The position numbers and the translations under genes were made by a program. The notes below the pieces were generated by a model. That model did not search any database. It was given only the letters and a program-made list of their open reading frames with translations, and had not been told where the DNA came from. Of a stretch of DNA of 64,000 bases, positions 53,566-63,398 are shown one piece after another. The DNA is from Roseiarcus sp963776665. Lineage in GTDB: Bacteria; Pseudomonadota; Alphaproteobacteria; Rhizobiales; Beijerinckiaceae. Positions within the stretch are counted from its first letter, which is position 1; each line of letters opens with the position of its first letter. The DNA is taken from positions 26,822 through 90,821 of the forward strand of contig CAVZNQ010000022.1 in NCBI GenBank assembly GCA_963776665.1, in the 5' to 3' direction.

Positions 53566-54492
53566 CTAACCCTTCACCGGGTGGTAGAGCATGTCTGGCT
53601 GGAGAAAATCCGCGCTGTCGTCATTAAAATAAACGTGGCGAGGCGGCAGAAAAACGAACGTGCCGGGGCCCAGCGAGTAGGGGTCTTCCGGCGAGTTGGC
53701 GTAATTGCGGTCGCGGCGAACCGCGGGGCAAAATTCTCCCTTCCCGCCGATGTCGGCAATCGTATATCCGCGCCACGCGGCAATCGTGGGTATCGTATAT
53801 TCGGTATGACCGGGCCAATCGCGATGCGCTGTTTCACGCACGTAGGCCTTCAGAAAACGCCGCGACAGCCGCATGATCGGATTGAACGAGCGCAGATGCT
53901 TCGACTCGGGGACTTCCGGCGGCGGTCTTGCGGTCTTCCAGTGGACCCAATCGAGCGACTTGGCTCGAGTGACCAGCGAGGTGGTGAGGACATCCGACCG
54001 GTCGGTCTCGAACTGGCGGAAAAAATCCCGCCAATCGCCGCTGAAATCCACGTCGTATTCGATGATCCAGACAAATTCGTTTTTCAGCGCCAGGGCGAGA
54101 GGCACGAACAAAACATCGACAAAGCCTCCATAAATCCCGCCGTTTTCCAGCATGCTTCGCATTCGCCGCGGCATGATCTCTTGCGGCGAGAGAGGCGAAA
54201 GACTGCAATCCGGTTCCGGGAAGTCGCTGCGGTTGATGACGTAGCTGAGGTCCAGCAATCCCTCCGTCTGCTGCTTCAGGCGGCGGAAATGCGCTCTGAT
54301 TCGAGGATCGTCGCGCGAGGTCACGAAGATGGCGCCCGCGCGGTGGGTATGGGATTTGCGCGCGAGTATCCTGCTCAGTGTCGAGAACGCCAAAGCGGCG
54401 GCTCCGCCAATGCGATTCAGCCTGTTCGGCGGGCCTTCGGGAGATCGAAACGGATCAACGCGAATCCGACCGGGACGCCTCGGCGGCGGCAC
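53566..54492 (-). CDS. Putative glycosyltransferase
   Basis: A 308-residue protein from GTG 54492. IIEYDVDFSGDWRDFFRQ is a DxD-like metal/nucleotide-sugar site preceded by LALALKNEFVW; HTEYTIPTIAAWRGYTIADIGGKGEF follows. These suit a GT-A-like enzyme using a surface-glycan acceptor, but the family is not certain. It overlaps the radical SAM gene by 38 bases and is the last minus-strand gene of a small glycan-type locus. Confidence 0.6.
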   Translation of the reverse strand: MPPPRRPGRIRVDPFRSPEGPPNRLNRIGGAAALAFSTLSRILARKSHTHRAGAIFVTSRDDPRIRAHFRRLKQQTEGLLDLSYVINRSDFPEPDCSLSPLSPQEIMPRRMRSMLENGGIYGGFVDVLFVPLALALKNEFVWIIEYDVDFSGDWRDFFRQFETDRSDVLTTSLVTRAKSLDWVHWKTARPPPEVPESKHLRSFNPIMRLSRRFLKAYVRETAHRDWPGHTEYTIPTIAAWRGYTIADIGGKGEFCPAVRRDRNYANSPEDPYSLGPGTFVFLPPRHVYFNDDSADFLQPDMLYHPVKG

Positions 54493-55504
54493 CCTGCTTC
54501 ATTCGCAAGAAGCGAAAATTTGTCAAGATACGCCCGGCGAGGGTCGCGTCCCGCAGCGATTCGGCGGGCGCGGATGGCGAGTTCGTCGCTTGTGCTGCGT
54601 CCGACGCATACTTCCGGCAGAAATAATAACAATAGGACGTGTCGCACGGGCTGGCCCGCTCGGTCGGGATGAACGTGCCGGCGAGAAGATTGCCGAGCCG
54701 CGTCTTCTCAGAACAGCGGAACGCCTCGCCGTCAGGGTTCAAACGAACGAAGCGGCGCCCGGCTTCGCACGAGCGGCCGGTGAAACTCGGCTGGCCGGCG
54801 AGAAATTCGTCGTCGTCGAACATGTTGATCGTGAACGCCTCCGGCCGACTGGCGAGGAGGCTCGCATAGGCCTGACGCGCTTGGGCGGCATAGGCGCGAA
54901 AGCGCGTTCGGTCCGATTCGCTGTAGGCTTCGGGATAAAAGCGGCCCTCGAACGCCCCGCGAAGCATCTTGGGCGCGGGAAACAGCCCCGCGCCGTTCAG
55001 GAGCGAAATCGCGTCCATATAGCGGTCGAGCACGGAAGGCGTCGCGACGAGCGAAACCACGACCGGAAACCCTCGTTCACGCAGGAGCTCGGCATGTTTG
55101 AGAAACCGCGAGTTTCCGTTTCGCTCCTCGCGCTCCGCGAGATGCAGTCCCGCATTGATGAAACTCACGCGAGACGGGTCCATGCGCTCGGCAAAATCCG
55201 CGATCGAAGGGTGGGTCAGGTTCGAGTTGAACGAGAGGTAATGGCGTTCGCTCAGGCGGCGGCACAGCTCCACGAAGTCCGGGTAGAGAGACGGCTCTCC
55301 GCCGGTCATATGCAAGAGCCAGGTCTTGCCGGTCGCGTTGAAAGCCTTTTCCCAGGTTGCCGGGCTGGCAAAACTGCGCAGTTTCTCGCCCAGAGTCGCC
55401 GCGTCGAAGAAGCAATAGGCGCAGCGGTAGTTGCAGGTGTTCAGGAGGTGCCAGTCAGCTTCGATATCGTAGTTCAAATAGGCGATCCCGCTGAAAGCGC
55501 GCAA
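54455..55504 (-). CDS. Radical SAM/SPASM protein in glycan-type locus
   Basis: This is a 349-residue radical SAM enzyme. CNYRCAYC at residues 24-31 holds the [4Fe-4S] cluster, TGGEPSLYPDF follows at about 67, and the C-terminal part has CEAGRRFVRLNPDGEAFRC and CDTSYCYYFC, a SPASM-like auxiliary cluster set. It overlaps the glycosyltransferase by 38 bases. Placement between a glycosyltransferase and an AlgX/AlgJ-like protein is unusual for a SPASM enzyme. Whether it modifies a peptide or a sugar is unknown. Confidence 0.88.
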   Translation of the reverse strand: MRAFSGIAYLNYDIEADWHLLNTCNYRCAYCFFDAATLGEKLRSFASPATWEKAFNATGKTWLLHMTGGEPSLYPDFVELCRRLSERHYLSFNSNLTHPSIADFAERMDPSRVSFINAGLHLAEREERNGNSRFLKHAELLRERGFPVVVSLVATPSVLDRYMDAISLLNGAGLFPAPKMLRGAFEGRFYPEAYSESDRTRFRAYAAQARQAYASLLASRPEAFTINMFDDDEFLAGQPSFTGRSCEAGRRFVRLNPDGEAFRCSEKTRLGNLLAGTFIPTERASPCDTSYCYYFCRKYASDAAQATNSPSAPAESLRDATLAGRILTNFRFLRMKQGAAAEASRSDSR

Positions 55505-55681
55505 CGGCCGCCCGAGTTCGCGGCCGCGCCAGACGCCGGACCTTGCGCCGGAAGACCGCCGGCTGGCAAGCGGTCAGAGCCGCTGGGTGGCCGTGAAGTG
55601 AGCGAAGAGAAGAGTCTTGTGGGGCCGCATCGCTACTCACGTCACCCCGCCGTGGCGGCTCAAGCTGGATCGACATTTTCT

Positions 55682-56839
55682 CTACGGGAGCGATTTTGCA
55701 AACCGAGATATCAGGCCGACGTTTCCGTCTTCGATGAGCACCAGAACATTGGAGCCGCCCCAGTTTTCCTTAAGCCGGCGCCAGAGCGCTTGCCGGTTGG
55801 CCTCATCCAGAGTTTGAAAATTGTTCATATTTATCATCACCACATCACGGAAATACTCAATGAGACTGAAGCCGGCCGCCCGGCCGAAGCTGTCGCTTAA
55901 GAGTAGGATCGACTCGCTGTCGCCACGACGACTGACGCGCATAGTCTCCCTCGGTAGTATGAGATCTTGGAGTGGCGTGTGATGAAGACAATTTCCTTCA
56001 TCGCAAATCTCTAGTTTCTCGGAGTTCCAGTTTGCCGAGAGGATCGTATTCGAGATTTCCAGTCCGGGGAAGAAGCGAGCGAGGTCGGCCTTTGCGGTCG
56101 TCGGTTCCCAACTCGGTGCGATCTGGCGCTTCAAACCGAAGTTACTTTCAACGTAGGCGTTCATGAAGAGGTCAACGCCCTGCCCGGTCCAATGGAAATT
56201 GTGCTTGGGAATGAGTGGCGACGCCGGCGGCAGACGTTTTGCCGCCTCTATCGGGTAGGCGATCAGCCTGCGAACGTCCTCAGGGAGGCGGGCGGCCAAT
56301 GCCCGCGCTAAGGGGGTCTTCCCCGCGCAGGCGCGCTCCATCCAGGACGGCAGATCCTCGGAGTACAGGACTGCCGATGTGGGAACGATCAGGACGGAGA
56401 GGCGGGCAAATTCAGCGTTCAATCGCCTAAGCGCTACGTCGGTTTCGGCCGTCCAACGGGCCACATATTCATCCGGCCACCATGCGCCACAATTGCCAAG
56501 GAGAACGCGATTACGGACCTCGCCATCGGACAAAAAAAGACGACCGTTACGCCCCACGACCACACTTGGCTGTGGGCTGGTCCCGAACAGGCGCCAACTG
56601 ACCGTCGCGTATGCGCGCACCAACTGGGAACGGAAGCCAAAATGATCCCTCAAATAGGCGTCTGCCTGTTGTGGCCATTCAGCGAGCGCGGACCAGGTCT
56701 TGGGTGCGTTTGGCAGGGCAGACAAAGTCCGGTTGTCGGATTGAACGGATTGTGAGAACAATGCGCCGAACAACGGCGTGGCGAGACTTATTGTCACCAT
56801 GCTGAGAAAGATCGCGCGTATTAGCGATCCTGATGACAC
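55682..56839 (-). CDS. AlgX/AlgJ-type SGNH-like acetyltransferase domain protein
   Basis: This 385-residue protein has an N-terminal membrane anchor or signal (LIRAIFLSMVTISLATPLFGALF). The body shows YLRDHFGFRSQLVRAYA, VVGRNGRLFLSDGEV, LIVPTSAVLYSEDLP, HNFHWTGQGVDLFM (the HWT motif) and ILLLSDSFGRAAGF (Ser nucleophile block). These are hallmarks of the alginate O-acetyltransferase AlgX/AlgJ family, which acetylate exported polysaccharide in the periplasm. No AlgI-type acyl carrier is seen in the window. It belongs with the adjacent glycosyltransferase genes. Confidence 0.82.
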   Translation of the reverse strand: MSSGSLIRAIFLSMVTISLATPLFGALFSQSVQSDNRTLSALPNAPKTWSALAEWPQQADAYLRDHFGFRSQLVRAYATVSWRLFGTSPQPSVVVGRNGRLFLSDGEVRNRVLLGNCGAWWPDEYVARWTAETDVALRRLNAEFARLSVLIVPTSAVLYSEDLPSWMERACAGKTPLARALAARLPEDVRRLIAYPIEAAKRLPPASPLIPKHNFHWTGQGVDLFMNAYVESNFGLKRQIAPSWEPTTAKADLARFFPGLEISNTILSANWNSEKLEICDEGNCLHHTPLQDLILPRETMRVSRRGDSESILLLSDSFGRAAGFSLIEYFRDVVMINMNNFQTLDEANRQALWRRLKENWGGSNVLVLIEDGNVGLISRFAKSLP

Positions 56840-57117
56840 TGGCGTCTCGTTCCCTGGTTGAAAAGCACTTCTTCCTGTTACCTATATAGATTAGTGCAAA
56901 AAGATTGGCTTTATCTTCTCGAGGGGCTCAAAAATTCCTAGAAAATAGCTTGGAGGTCTGAGCGCAACAAGAACAAAAAGCGTTGCCGGCAGAACATGAA
57001 CCGGACCGCCTGAGCAAACCACGCAGCCCGCCGATCCGTTGACATAGGCCGCCGGCGTTGCGTAGTCGGCGCGGCGCCGAATCCAATATTCGGCCGCAGC
57101 CTGAGGCGACGTCGCGC

Positions 57118-58722
57118 GTGAAGGTTCGTTCTCTCAAGTCGCTCGATCATCCCCTCGTGTGGGGGCTCTGCTTCGCCGCCGGATTCGCGGTCGCAGCGGC
57201 TTCGCTTCCGCCCGACGGCACCTTTGATCTCGCGAACTATCATTTCTACGACGGCTTTGCCGTATTTCACGACCGGAAGGGGCTCGATATCGTCCCGGCC
57301 CAACTGCAGACGACGCTTTTCTATGGGCTCGACGCTGTCTACTACCCGATCTTTGCGTCGCTGAACGATCACCCGGTCTTCATAAATATCCTGCTTTCGA
57401 TTCCTTATGCGCTCGCTGCGCTGGCGATCTTTCTCATCGCCCGTCTGTTGGCGAGGCCCGGCTTTCTTTGGCCCGTCCCCGTCAGCGCCGCGGCGGCGGT
57501 GTTTGGTCTCAGCGGCGCCGCGACCTTCGCAACCCTGGCGACGACGCAATCGGAACTGGTCCCGGGGCTGGCGTTTCTGATTGCCCTGGCGGTATGGCTT
57601 ACGCTCGAGAAGACGGGCCGCAATACCGTCTGGACCGCGCTCGGCGTCGGCGCGATCGCCGGCGTTTCGGTCGGCCTCAAGCTCACTCAGGCGCCGCTGT
57701 TCCTTGGGCTGTTTCTGGCGATCGCCTTCCGCTTCGCGATCGGCAAAAGGTCGGCCTTTCTGGAAGCGATCGCGTTCGGCGTCGGGGGCGTCGTCGTTTT
57801 CGCCGCGCTCGACGGCGCCTGGCTCTGGGGCAACGCCGAGACTTACGGAAACCCGATCTTCCCGTTCATGAACAATGTCTTTCATTCCGACTTTGTCGCG
57901 CCTGCGCCGTGGGACGATCGCCGGTTCCTGCCCAAGACGACGGCCATGGCGCTGTTCTATCCAGCGTACTGGGCTTTCGGTCCCTCCAACGACGTCGGCG
58001 AATTGCTGATGCGCGACCCGCGAATCCTGCTCGGCTGCGCAAGCGCGCTGGTCATCGTTCTGGGTTTTTCCTGGCGCTGGCTGCGCGACCGAACAGCCCC
58101 GCCGGTCGGGAGCTTTGAATCTCTCGGCCTTACCTTGGCGGTCGTGTTCCTGGTGTCCTACGCGCTGTGGGAGAAAGTGTGGTCGATCTACCGCTATCTC
58201 GCCGTCCAGGAGAGCTTGAGCGGAGTTCTGGTTCTCGCGGCTCTGCCGGTCCTGTTTGGAGCGCGCGGCAAACCTTGGCTGATGTCCGGCCTGTTTGCGC
58301 TTTTGGTGATTTGGTCCATGAGGACGACCGAATATCCGTGGTGGAGGCGCGCCCCGCCCGGGCCTCAGGCCATCTCCGTTCAATTGCCGCCCCTGGAGCC
58401 GAACGCGATGGTTCTGTTTCTCGACCCTCGGCCCTATGCCTTTCTTGTCCCTTCGATGCCGAGTTCCGCGCGCGCGATAGGCGTCAGCAACAATCTGGTC
58501 CATCCCGGCAGTCCGGGCAGGCTCTGGGGCGCCGTCGAGGCGGCCGTGCGAGAACACCAGGGACCTTTGTGGGGCATCGAAGACCCCGACGCTCCGGGCG
58601 TGGCGGACGCCTCGTTGGACAGCCTCGGGCTGACGCGCGACGAATGCGCGCCGCTGAACACCAACATGGAGGTCGGAGAGCACGGCAAGATCTGCAAGCT
58701 GCGGCGGACGCCGGCGCCATAA
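57118..58722 (+). CDS. Multi-pass membrane protein, GT-C/DUF2029-like
   Basis: This is a 534-residue protein from GTG 57118 (TTG 57058 is possible). About ten hydrophobic segments can be seen, for example PLVWGLCFAAGFAVAAASLP, LLSIPYALAALAIFLIARLL, VSAAAAVFGLSGAATFATLA and FLGLFLAIAFRFAIG. FDLANYHFYDGFAVFHDRKG near the start resembles the early loop with acidic residues of GT-C polyprenyl-phosphate-sugar transferases. The C-terminal 130 residues are soluble. It is divergent from the AlgX-like gene. Family assignment is tentative. Confidence 0.65.
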   Translation: MKVRSLKSLDHPLVWGLCFAAGFAVAAASLPPDGTFDLANYHFYDGFAVFHDRKGLDIVPAQLQTTLFYGLDAVYYPIFASLNDHPVFINILLSIPYALAALAIFLIARLLARPGFLWPVPVSAAAAVFGLSGAATFATLATTQSELVPGLAFLIALAVWLTLEKTGRNTVWTALGVGAIAGVSVGLKLTQAPLFLGLFLAIAFRFAIGKRSAFLEAIAFGVGGVVVFAALDGAWLWGNAETYGNPIFPFMNNVFHSDFVAPAPWDDRRFLPKTTAMALFYPAYWAFGPSNDVGELLMRDPRILLGCASALVIVLGFSWRWLRDRTAPPVGSFESLGLTLAVVFLVSYALWEKVWSIYRYLAVQESLSGVLVLAALPVLFGARGKPWLMSGLFALLVIWSMRTTEYPWWRRAPPGPQAISVQLPPLEPNAMVLFLDPRPYAFLVPSMPSSARAIGVSNNLVHPGSPGRLWGAVEAAVREHQGPLWGIEDPDAPGVADASLDSLGLTRDECAPLNTNMEVGEHGKICKLRRTPAP

Positions 58723-58736
58723 GGCGCCCGCCAAGG

Positions 58737-59765
58737 TCAGCGCGTCGCGCCGCCGGCCTTGGTCCAGGCCGACATGCCGCCCTCGATGTGGCGGGCCGCG
58801 GCGAGGCCCTGATCCTGGGCGGCCTGCACCGCCATCGCCGAGCGTTCGCCGAAGGCGCAGTAGAAGACGATCGTCTTGCCGCTTTGCGCGAGCTCGTGAA
58901 TAAGGCCGCCCTCGCCGATATTGTCCATGAGCTCGGCATAGGGCGCGTGCAGCGAACCGCGGATCGCGCCCGTCCGCTCGCGCTCCGATTTCTCGCGCAG
59001 GTCGATGAGCGCGATGTCGGGGCGCCCGACGAGCGCCATCGCCTCGGCGACGGAATAGGCCCAGCCCTTCCGCGCCACGTCCTGCTGATGCAGCCCCTGA
59101 TGGATGTTGGCGGGCACCGCGACGTCCATCATCTTCGGGTTCGGCAGATTGAGGCTCCCCATCAGCGCCGCGTATTCGTCGGCGTTCTTCGGCTTGAGGC
59201 GGGGGTTGAAGCGCTTCTCCTCGCCGATGGTCGAGACGGTGTCGCCCTTATAGTCGTGGGCGGGGAAGACGAGCGTCTCCTCGGGGAGCCGGAGCAGCCG
59301 CTGGAGGCTCTCGTACTGCGCGCGCGAATCGCCGTTCTGGAAGTCGGTTCGGCCGGTGCCGCGGATCAAGAGCGTGTCGCCGGTGAAGACGCGGTCGCCC
59401 AGATGGAAGCAATAGGAATTGTCGGTGTGGCCGGGGGTGTACATCGCGTCCAGGCTGACGCCCTCGACGGTCAGCCTGTCGCCGTCGGCGATCCGCATCG
59501 AGACGACGTCGACTTTGCTCTGCTCGCCCATCACCGTCACGCATCGCGTGCGGTCGCGCAGCGCCCCGAGCCCCGTGATGTGATCGGCGTGAAGGTGGGT
59601 GTCGACGGCCTTGACCAGTTTCAGGTCGAGCTCCTCCATGAGCTTGAGATAGCGGTCGACCTTCTCCAGCACCGGATCGATGATGAGCGCTTCGCCGCCG
59701 CGGCGGCTTGCGAGCACGTAGCTATAGGTGCTTGAGACGCTGTCGAACAACTGCCGGAAGATCAT
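58737..59765 (-). CDS. Persulfide dioxygenase-rhodanese fusion
   Basis: This is a 342-residue protein. The N-terminal metallo-beta-lactamase fold has THLHADHITGLG (HxHxDH), PGHTDNSYCF, GDTLLIRGTGRTDFQNGD and FPAHDYKGDTVSTIGEE, the ETHE1-like signature of glutathione-persulfide dioxygenases. The C-terminal rhodanese domain has CAFGERSAMA with its Cys. Such fusions detoxify sulfide by oxidising persulfide and moving sulfur. It is convergent with the GT-C-like gene. Confidence 0.92.
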   Translation of the reverse strand: MIFRQLFDSVSSTYSYVLASRRGGEALIIDPVLEKVDRYLKLMEELDLKLVKAVDTHLHADHITGLGALRDRTRCVTVMGEQSKVDVVSMRIADGDRLTVEGVSLDAMYTPGHTDNSYCFHLGDRVFTGDTLLIRGTGRTDFQNGDSRAQYESLQRLLRLPEETLVFPAHDYKGDTVSTIGEEKRFNPRLKPKNADEYAALMGSLNLPNPKMMDVAVPANIHQGLHQQDVARKGWAYSVAEAMALVGRPDIALIDLREKSERERTGAIRGSLHAPYAELMDNIGEGGLIHELAQSGKTIVFYCAFGERSAMAVQAAQDQGLAAARHIEGGMSAWTKAGGATR

Positions 59766-59810
59766 TGGCGCCTCTCTGTGCGCGAGCCATGGACCGGCGG
59801 CGATCTTACA

Positions 59811-61079
59811 TCATTTCGCGGGTGGGTTCGCGGGCGCGTCGATCAGATGAGCCTGGCTCAGGACCGCGAACGCGCCATTGACAAGGGTCGGGCCCAAGCG
59901 GTCCTCGCCGTTCGGCGCCTGGCTGTTGACGGCGGCCGTGATGAGGAGGTCGTATTGCGGCCAATAGGCGAAGATCGCCCTGAAGCCGAGCGTCTCTCCC
60001 TCGTAGAACCAGAAGGCGCCGCCCAGGTCCTTCACATCGAATCGGCCCAGAGCAAGGCCGAAGGCCCTCGGATCTTCGGGGGTTGCCGCGCTTAGGGGCG
60101 AGCCGGTCTTTTGCGACACGAGCTGCGTCATCTCGCCGAGCTGCGTCTCGGGAATGACCCGCTTCTCGAACAGGGCGCGAATCCATAGGGCGAGATCGTG
60201 GGGCGTCGAGACCATCGCTCCCGCGGCTCCAGCCCAGGACATGTTTTGCGTCCGCACGTCTTTGCCGATCAGCGGCGCGAGCGTCGAAACGCTGCATGGC
60301 TTCGGCTGATAGTCGAGGCAATCCTGCAACATGTAGAGGGCGCGAGGCACGCGCGCTATTTGGGATCCCAGGGCCGCAGGCCCCGGATGCGGGCCGTCGG
60401 GATAGAACGTGTCCTTGAGCCCGAGCGGCTCGAGGATCATCGTCGTCAGCGCCTGTTCATACGAGAGGCCAGAGGCGGCCTCGATGATGAGGCCCGCGAG
60501 GATGTAGTTGGTGTTGGAGTAGAACCATCCGGTGGCCGGCGGAAAACTGTGGCCATTGCCCGGATCGACGAAGCCGATCAGATCCTTGTCGCTGAACTGG
60601 TGATGAATGTCGGCGACCTCGATCTCCCCGATCTCGACCGTCTCCGAATAGTTGGGGATCGGGCTCGTCATGTTGAGGAGCGAGCGGATGGTCACATCCC
60701 GCCACGCCGCATACTGCGGCAGCCAGCGGCCGATCGTGTCGTCGAGCCTGAGCTTTCCGGCCGCTTCCAGTTTGAGGATCAGCGCCGCGGTAAACGCCTT
60801 GGTGTTGCTGCCGATCTGGAACAGCGTGTCGGGACCGATCGGCTTCTTGTCGCTGAGGCCGTTGTCGCCGGCGAAGACCGCGACAATCGGATGACCCGCG
60901 CCGCGGTCCACCTGCAGCGCGGCGCCGGAGAGGCCCTCGATTGAGGCGCGATCCCTGACATAGCCGTCGATAAGCTGCTGCAGTTGCGGGGTGAGCGCCG
61001 CATCATCGGCCAGGACGGGCGAAGAGCCAAACGGGACAGCGCCGGAAAGCGCCAGAGCGAAGAACAGCCCAACTCGCAT
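59811..61079 (-). CDS. Secreted beta-lactamase-family serine hydrolase
   Basis: This is a 422-residue exported protein with signal peptide VGLFFALALSGAVPFGSSPVLA. It has class C beta-lactamase/DD-peptidase motifs: SNTK at 91-94 (SxxK) and YSN at 187-189 (YxN); a C-terminal KTG-type HxG-like element is not obvious. It may be an esterase or DD-peptidase of the serine beta-lactamase-like family. Beta-lactam resistance cannot be inferred. Confidence 0.85.
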   Translation of the reverse strand: MRVGLFFALALSGAVPFGSSPVLADDAALTPQLQQLIDGYVRDRASIEGLSGAALQVDRGAGHPIVAVFAGDNGLSDKKPIGPDTLFQIGSNTKAFTAALILKLEAAGKLRLDDTIGRWLPQYAAWRDVTIRSLLNMTSPIPNYSETVEIGEIEVADIHHQFSDKDLIGFVDPGNGHSFPPATGWFYSNTNYILAGLIIEAASGLSYEQALTTMILEPLGLKDTFYPDGPHPGPAALGSQIARVPRALYMLQDCLDYQPKPCSVSTLAPLIGKDVRTQNMSWAGAAGAMVSTPHDLALWIRALFEKRVIPETQLGEMTQLVSQKTGSPLSAATPEDPRAFGLALGRFDVKDLGGAFWFYEGETLGFRAIFAYWPQYDLLITAAVNSQAPNGEDRLGPTLVNGAFAVLSQAHLIDAPANPPAK

Positions 61080-61293
61080 TGATCACTCCCCGTTTCTATC
61101 GGCCGACGCCGCTCGCGACTCCGCATGCCCGTAGCGCTCCCAGTCGACCACCCAACGGCGGGGCGAGCAGGGTTGCCTCTCCGGGAGACATTCCGTCTTC
61201 GACAGGCTCGGAAAGGCCGGCACGCCGGTCCTGCCGGCCGGCCGCCGTCGCCCGGCCTCTCAATCGACGCCGGGCCCCGTCAGCGAGGCGAAC

Positions 61294-61953
61294 TCAGCCC
61301 GGCTGCTTGACGATGCGGATATAGGGCTTGGGGGCCTTCCATCCGGCCGGAAACAGCGTCTTGGCGTCGTCGTCGGAAACGGACCCTGCGATGATGACGT
61401 CGTCGCCGTGTCTCCAATTGACGGGCGTGGCGACCTTGTGCTTGGCGGTGAGCTGAAGTGAATCGATCACCCGCAGGATCTCGTCGAAGTTGCGCCCCGT
61501 CGTCATCGGATAGGCCAGGAGGAGCTTGATCTTCTTGTCCGGCCCGATGACGTAGACCGTGCGTACGGTCGCGTTTGTCGCCGCCGTGCGGCCTTCGGAC
61601 GTGCCTGGCTCCTCGGCCGGCAGCATATTGTAGAGTTTGGAAACCTTGAGGTCGTGGTCGGCGATGATTGGATAGTTGACCTTCGCCCCTTGCGTCTCCT
61701 CGATGTCGGCGAGCCAACGCCCGTGCGACTCGCTCGGGTCGACGCTCAAGCCGACGAGCTTGACGTTGCGCTTGGTGAACTCGGGCTCGATCTTGGCCAT
61801 GTAGCCAAGCTCCGTCGTGCAGACCGGCGTGAAGTCCTTTGGATGGGAAAAGAGGATCGCCCACTTGTCTCCGATCCACTCATGAAACTTGATCTGGCCC
61901 TGCGTCGTCTGGGCGACGAAGTCGGGAGCGATGTCGTTGATACGCAGGGACAT
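61294..61953 (-). CDS. 1-Cys peroxiredoxin (Prx6 type)
   Basis: This is a 219-residue peroxiredoxin with the peroxidatic Cys45 in FTPVCTTELG (PxxxTxxC). A 1-Cys/Prx6-type C-terminal extension follows (GRNFDEILRVIDSLQL, VATPVNWRHGDDVII, WKAPKPYIRIVKQPG). It reduces hydroperoxides in the cytosol. ATG 61953 has GGAG close upstream; a longer frame adds 43 residues that do not match the family start (SLRINDIAPDF). Confidence 0.93.
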   Translation of the reverse strand: MSLRINDIAPDFVAQTTQGQIKFHEWIGDKWAILFSHPKDFTPVCTTELGYMAKIEPEFTKRNVKLVGLSVDPSESHGRWLADIEETQGAKVNYPIIADHDLKVSKLYNMLPAEEPGTSEGRTAATNATVRTVYVIGPDKKIKLLLAYPMTTGRNFDEILRVIDSLQLTAKHKVATPVNWRHGDDVIIAGSVSDDDAKTLFPAGWKAPKPYIRIVKQPG

Positions 61954-62117
61954 GGATTCCTCCGTTAGGCGCAGGTTAAGTCGACCAATATTATATAACT
62001 TGTCGAACAAAAAACCACAGCGTCGTGTAGCGGGACCATTATGAGGTCCAAAACCCCAATGCAAGGAGCGAACGCCCGGCATTGGTGTTCGATCCCCGCC
62101 GCCTTATGATCGGGGCC

Positions 62118-63323
62118 ATGACCGAAGCCGAGATCGCCAAGCTTGCGTCGTGGCTCGCCAAGGCGGGCCTCGAAGGCAAATCCGAAACCGCGCTCGTTGA
62201 AGGCTTCTGCAGCCGCGCCATCGCGGGCGGACTTCCGCTTGTGCGCGCCATGCTACTCGTCGACACGCTCCACCCCATTCACGAAGGCCGGGCGTTCCGC
62301 TGGGAGCGCGAAAAGCCGGAAGCGACGCTGACCGAATATGGACGCACCGCGGAGGGAGAGGCGGCCGAACGCTGGCGGACGAGTCCTCTCTACAAGCTGC
62401 TCATGAGCGGCGAGTCGCTATTGCGCTTGCCTGTGACCGCGGAGACCGAAGCCGAATTTCCTTCTTTCGCCGAGTTTCGCGAAGCGAAGTTCACCGACTA
62501 TGTCGCAATCATCAATCGCTTCGCCGAAGATGGCGCGATCGGCGAGATGGATTGCGTCTATTCCTTCTGGATGACGGATCGAGACGGCGGTTTTCCCGAC
62601 GAGGCGGTCTGGGCGCTCAAGCGGCTCACTCCGTTCCTCGGGCTTGCGATCAAATCCGCCTCCCTCGGCCGCATCGCCGAGACGCTAGTCGAGACCTATC
62701 TTGGCCGCGACGCCGGGCGACGGGTGTTGAGGGGCCGCATCGAGCGAGGGGTGGCCGACCGTATCAAGACCGTCCTCTGGTTCAGCGATTTGCGCAATTA
62801 TACCCGCATCTCCGACACTTCGCCGCCGGAGGAGATCATCCCGCTGCTCAACGACTATGCCGAGGCCGTGGTCTCGTCGATCCATGAGCATGCCGGCGAC
62901 GTGCTGAAGCTGATCGGCGACGGGGTGCTCGCCATTTTCCCGGCTCAGGAACGGGCCCAGGCCTGCGCCGCTGCCCTCGACGCCGCCAGGTCGGCGCAGG
63001 CGGCGGTCGCGGCGCTCAACGCGCGGCGGCTCGAAAAAGGCCTGCCGGCGACCGAAATGTATCTCGGGCTCCATCTCGGCGAGGTGTTCTACGGCAACAT
63101 CGGCAGCAAGGAGCGGCTCGATTTCACCGTCGTTGGACCGGCGGTCAACGAAGTGAGCCGCATCGCGGCGATGTGCCGGTCGGTGGACCAGCCGATCCTC
63201 GTATCGGCCGCGTTCGCATCCTCGGTCGCCGAGGAGCGCCGGGCGTTCGCTTCGGTCGGACGCTTCGCTTTGCGCGGCGTCGGGAAGCCGCAGGAGCTGT
63301 TCACGCTCGATCTCCTGGCTTGA
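62118..63323 (+). CDS. Class III adenylate/guanylate cyclase
   Basis: This 401-residue protein has an N-terminal sensor-like region (about 1-210, no membrane helix) and a C-terminal cyclase domain. WFSDLRNYTRISDTSPPEEII and VLKLIGDGVLAIFP carry the metal-binding Asp pair, and LHLGEVFYGNIGSKERLDFTVVGPAVNEVSRI is the last family block. It makes cAMP (or cGMP). Start ATG 62118; ATG 62106 is possible. Confidence 0.9.
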   Translation: MTEAEIAKLASWLAKAGLEGKSETALVEGFCSRAIAGGLPLVRAMLLVDTLHPIHEGRAFRWEREKPEATLTEYGRTAEGEAAERWRTSPLYKLLMSGESLLRLPVTAETEAEFPSFAEFREAKFTDYVAIINRFAEDGAIGEMDCVYSFWMTDRDGGFPDEAVWALKRLTPFLGLAIKSASLGRIAETLVETYLGRDAGRRVLRGRIERGVADRIKTVLWFSDLRNYTRISDTSPPEEIIPLLNDYAEAVVSSIHEHAGDVLKLIGDGVLAIFPAQERAQACAAALDAARSAQAAVAALNARRLEKGLPATEMYLGLHLGEVFYGNIGSKERLDFTVVGPAVNEVSRIAAMCRSVDQPILVSAAFASSVAEERRAFASVGRFALRGVGKPQELFTLDLLA

Positions 63324-63398
63324 ACTTGCGTCCGCGCGGCCCAGGATTGGCGTTTTTTCGGCGTGCGGACCGCCGGACTGTCTGATACCAGCGCGGAA

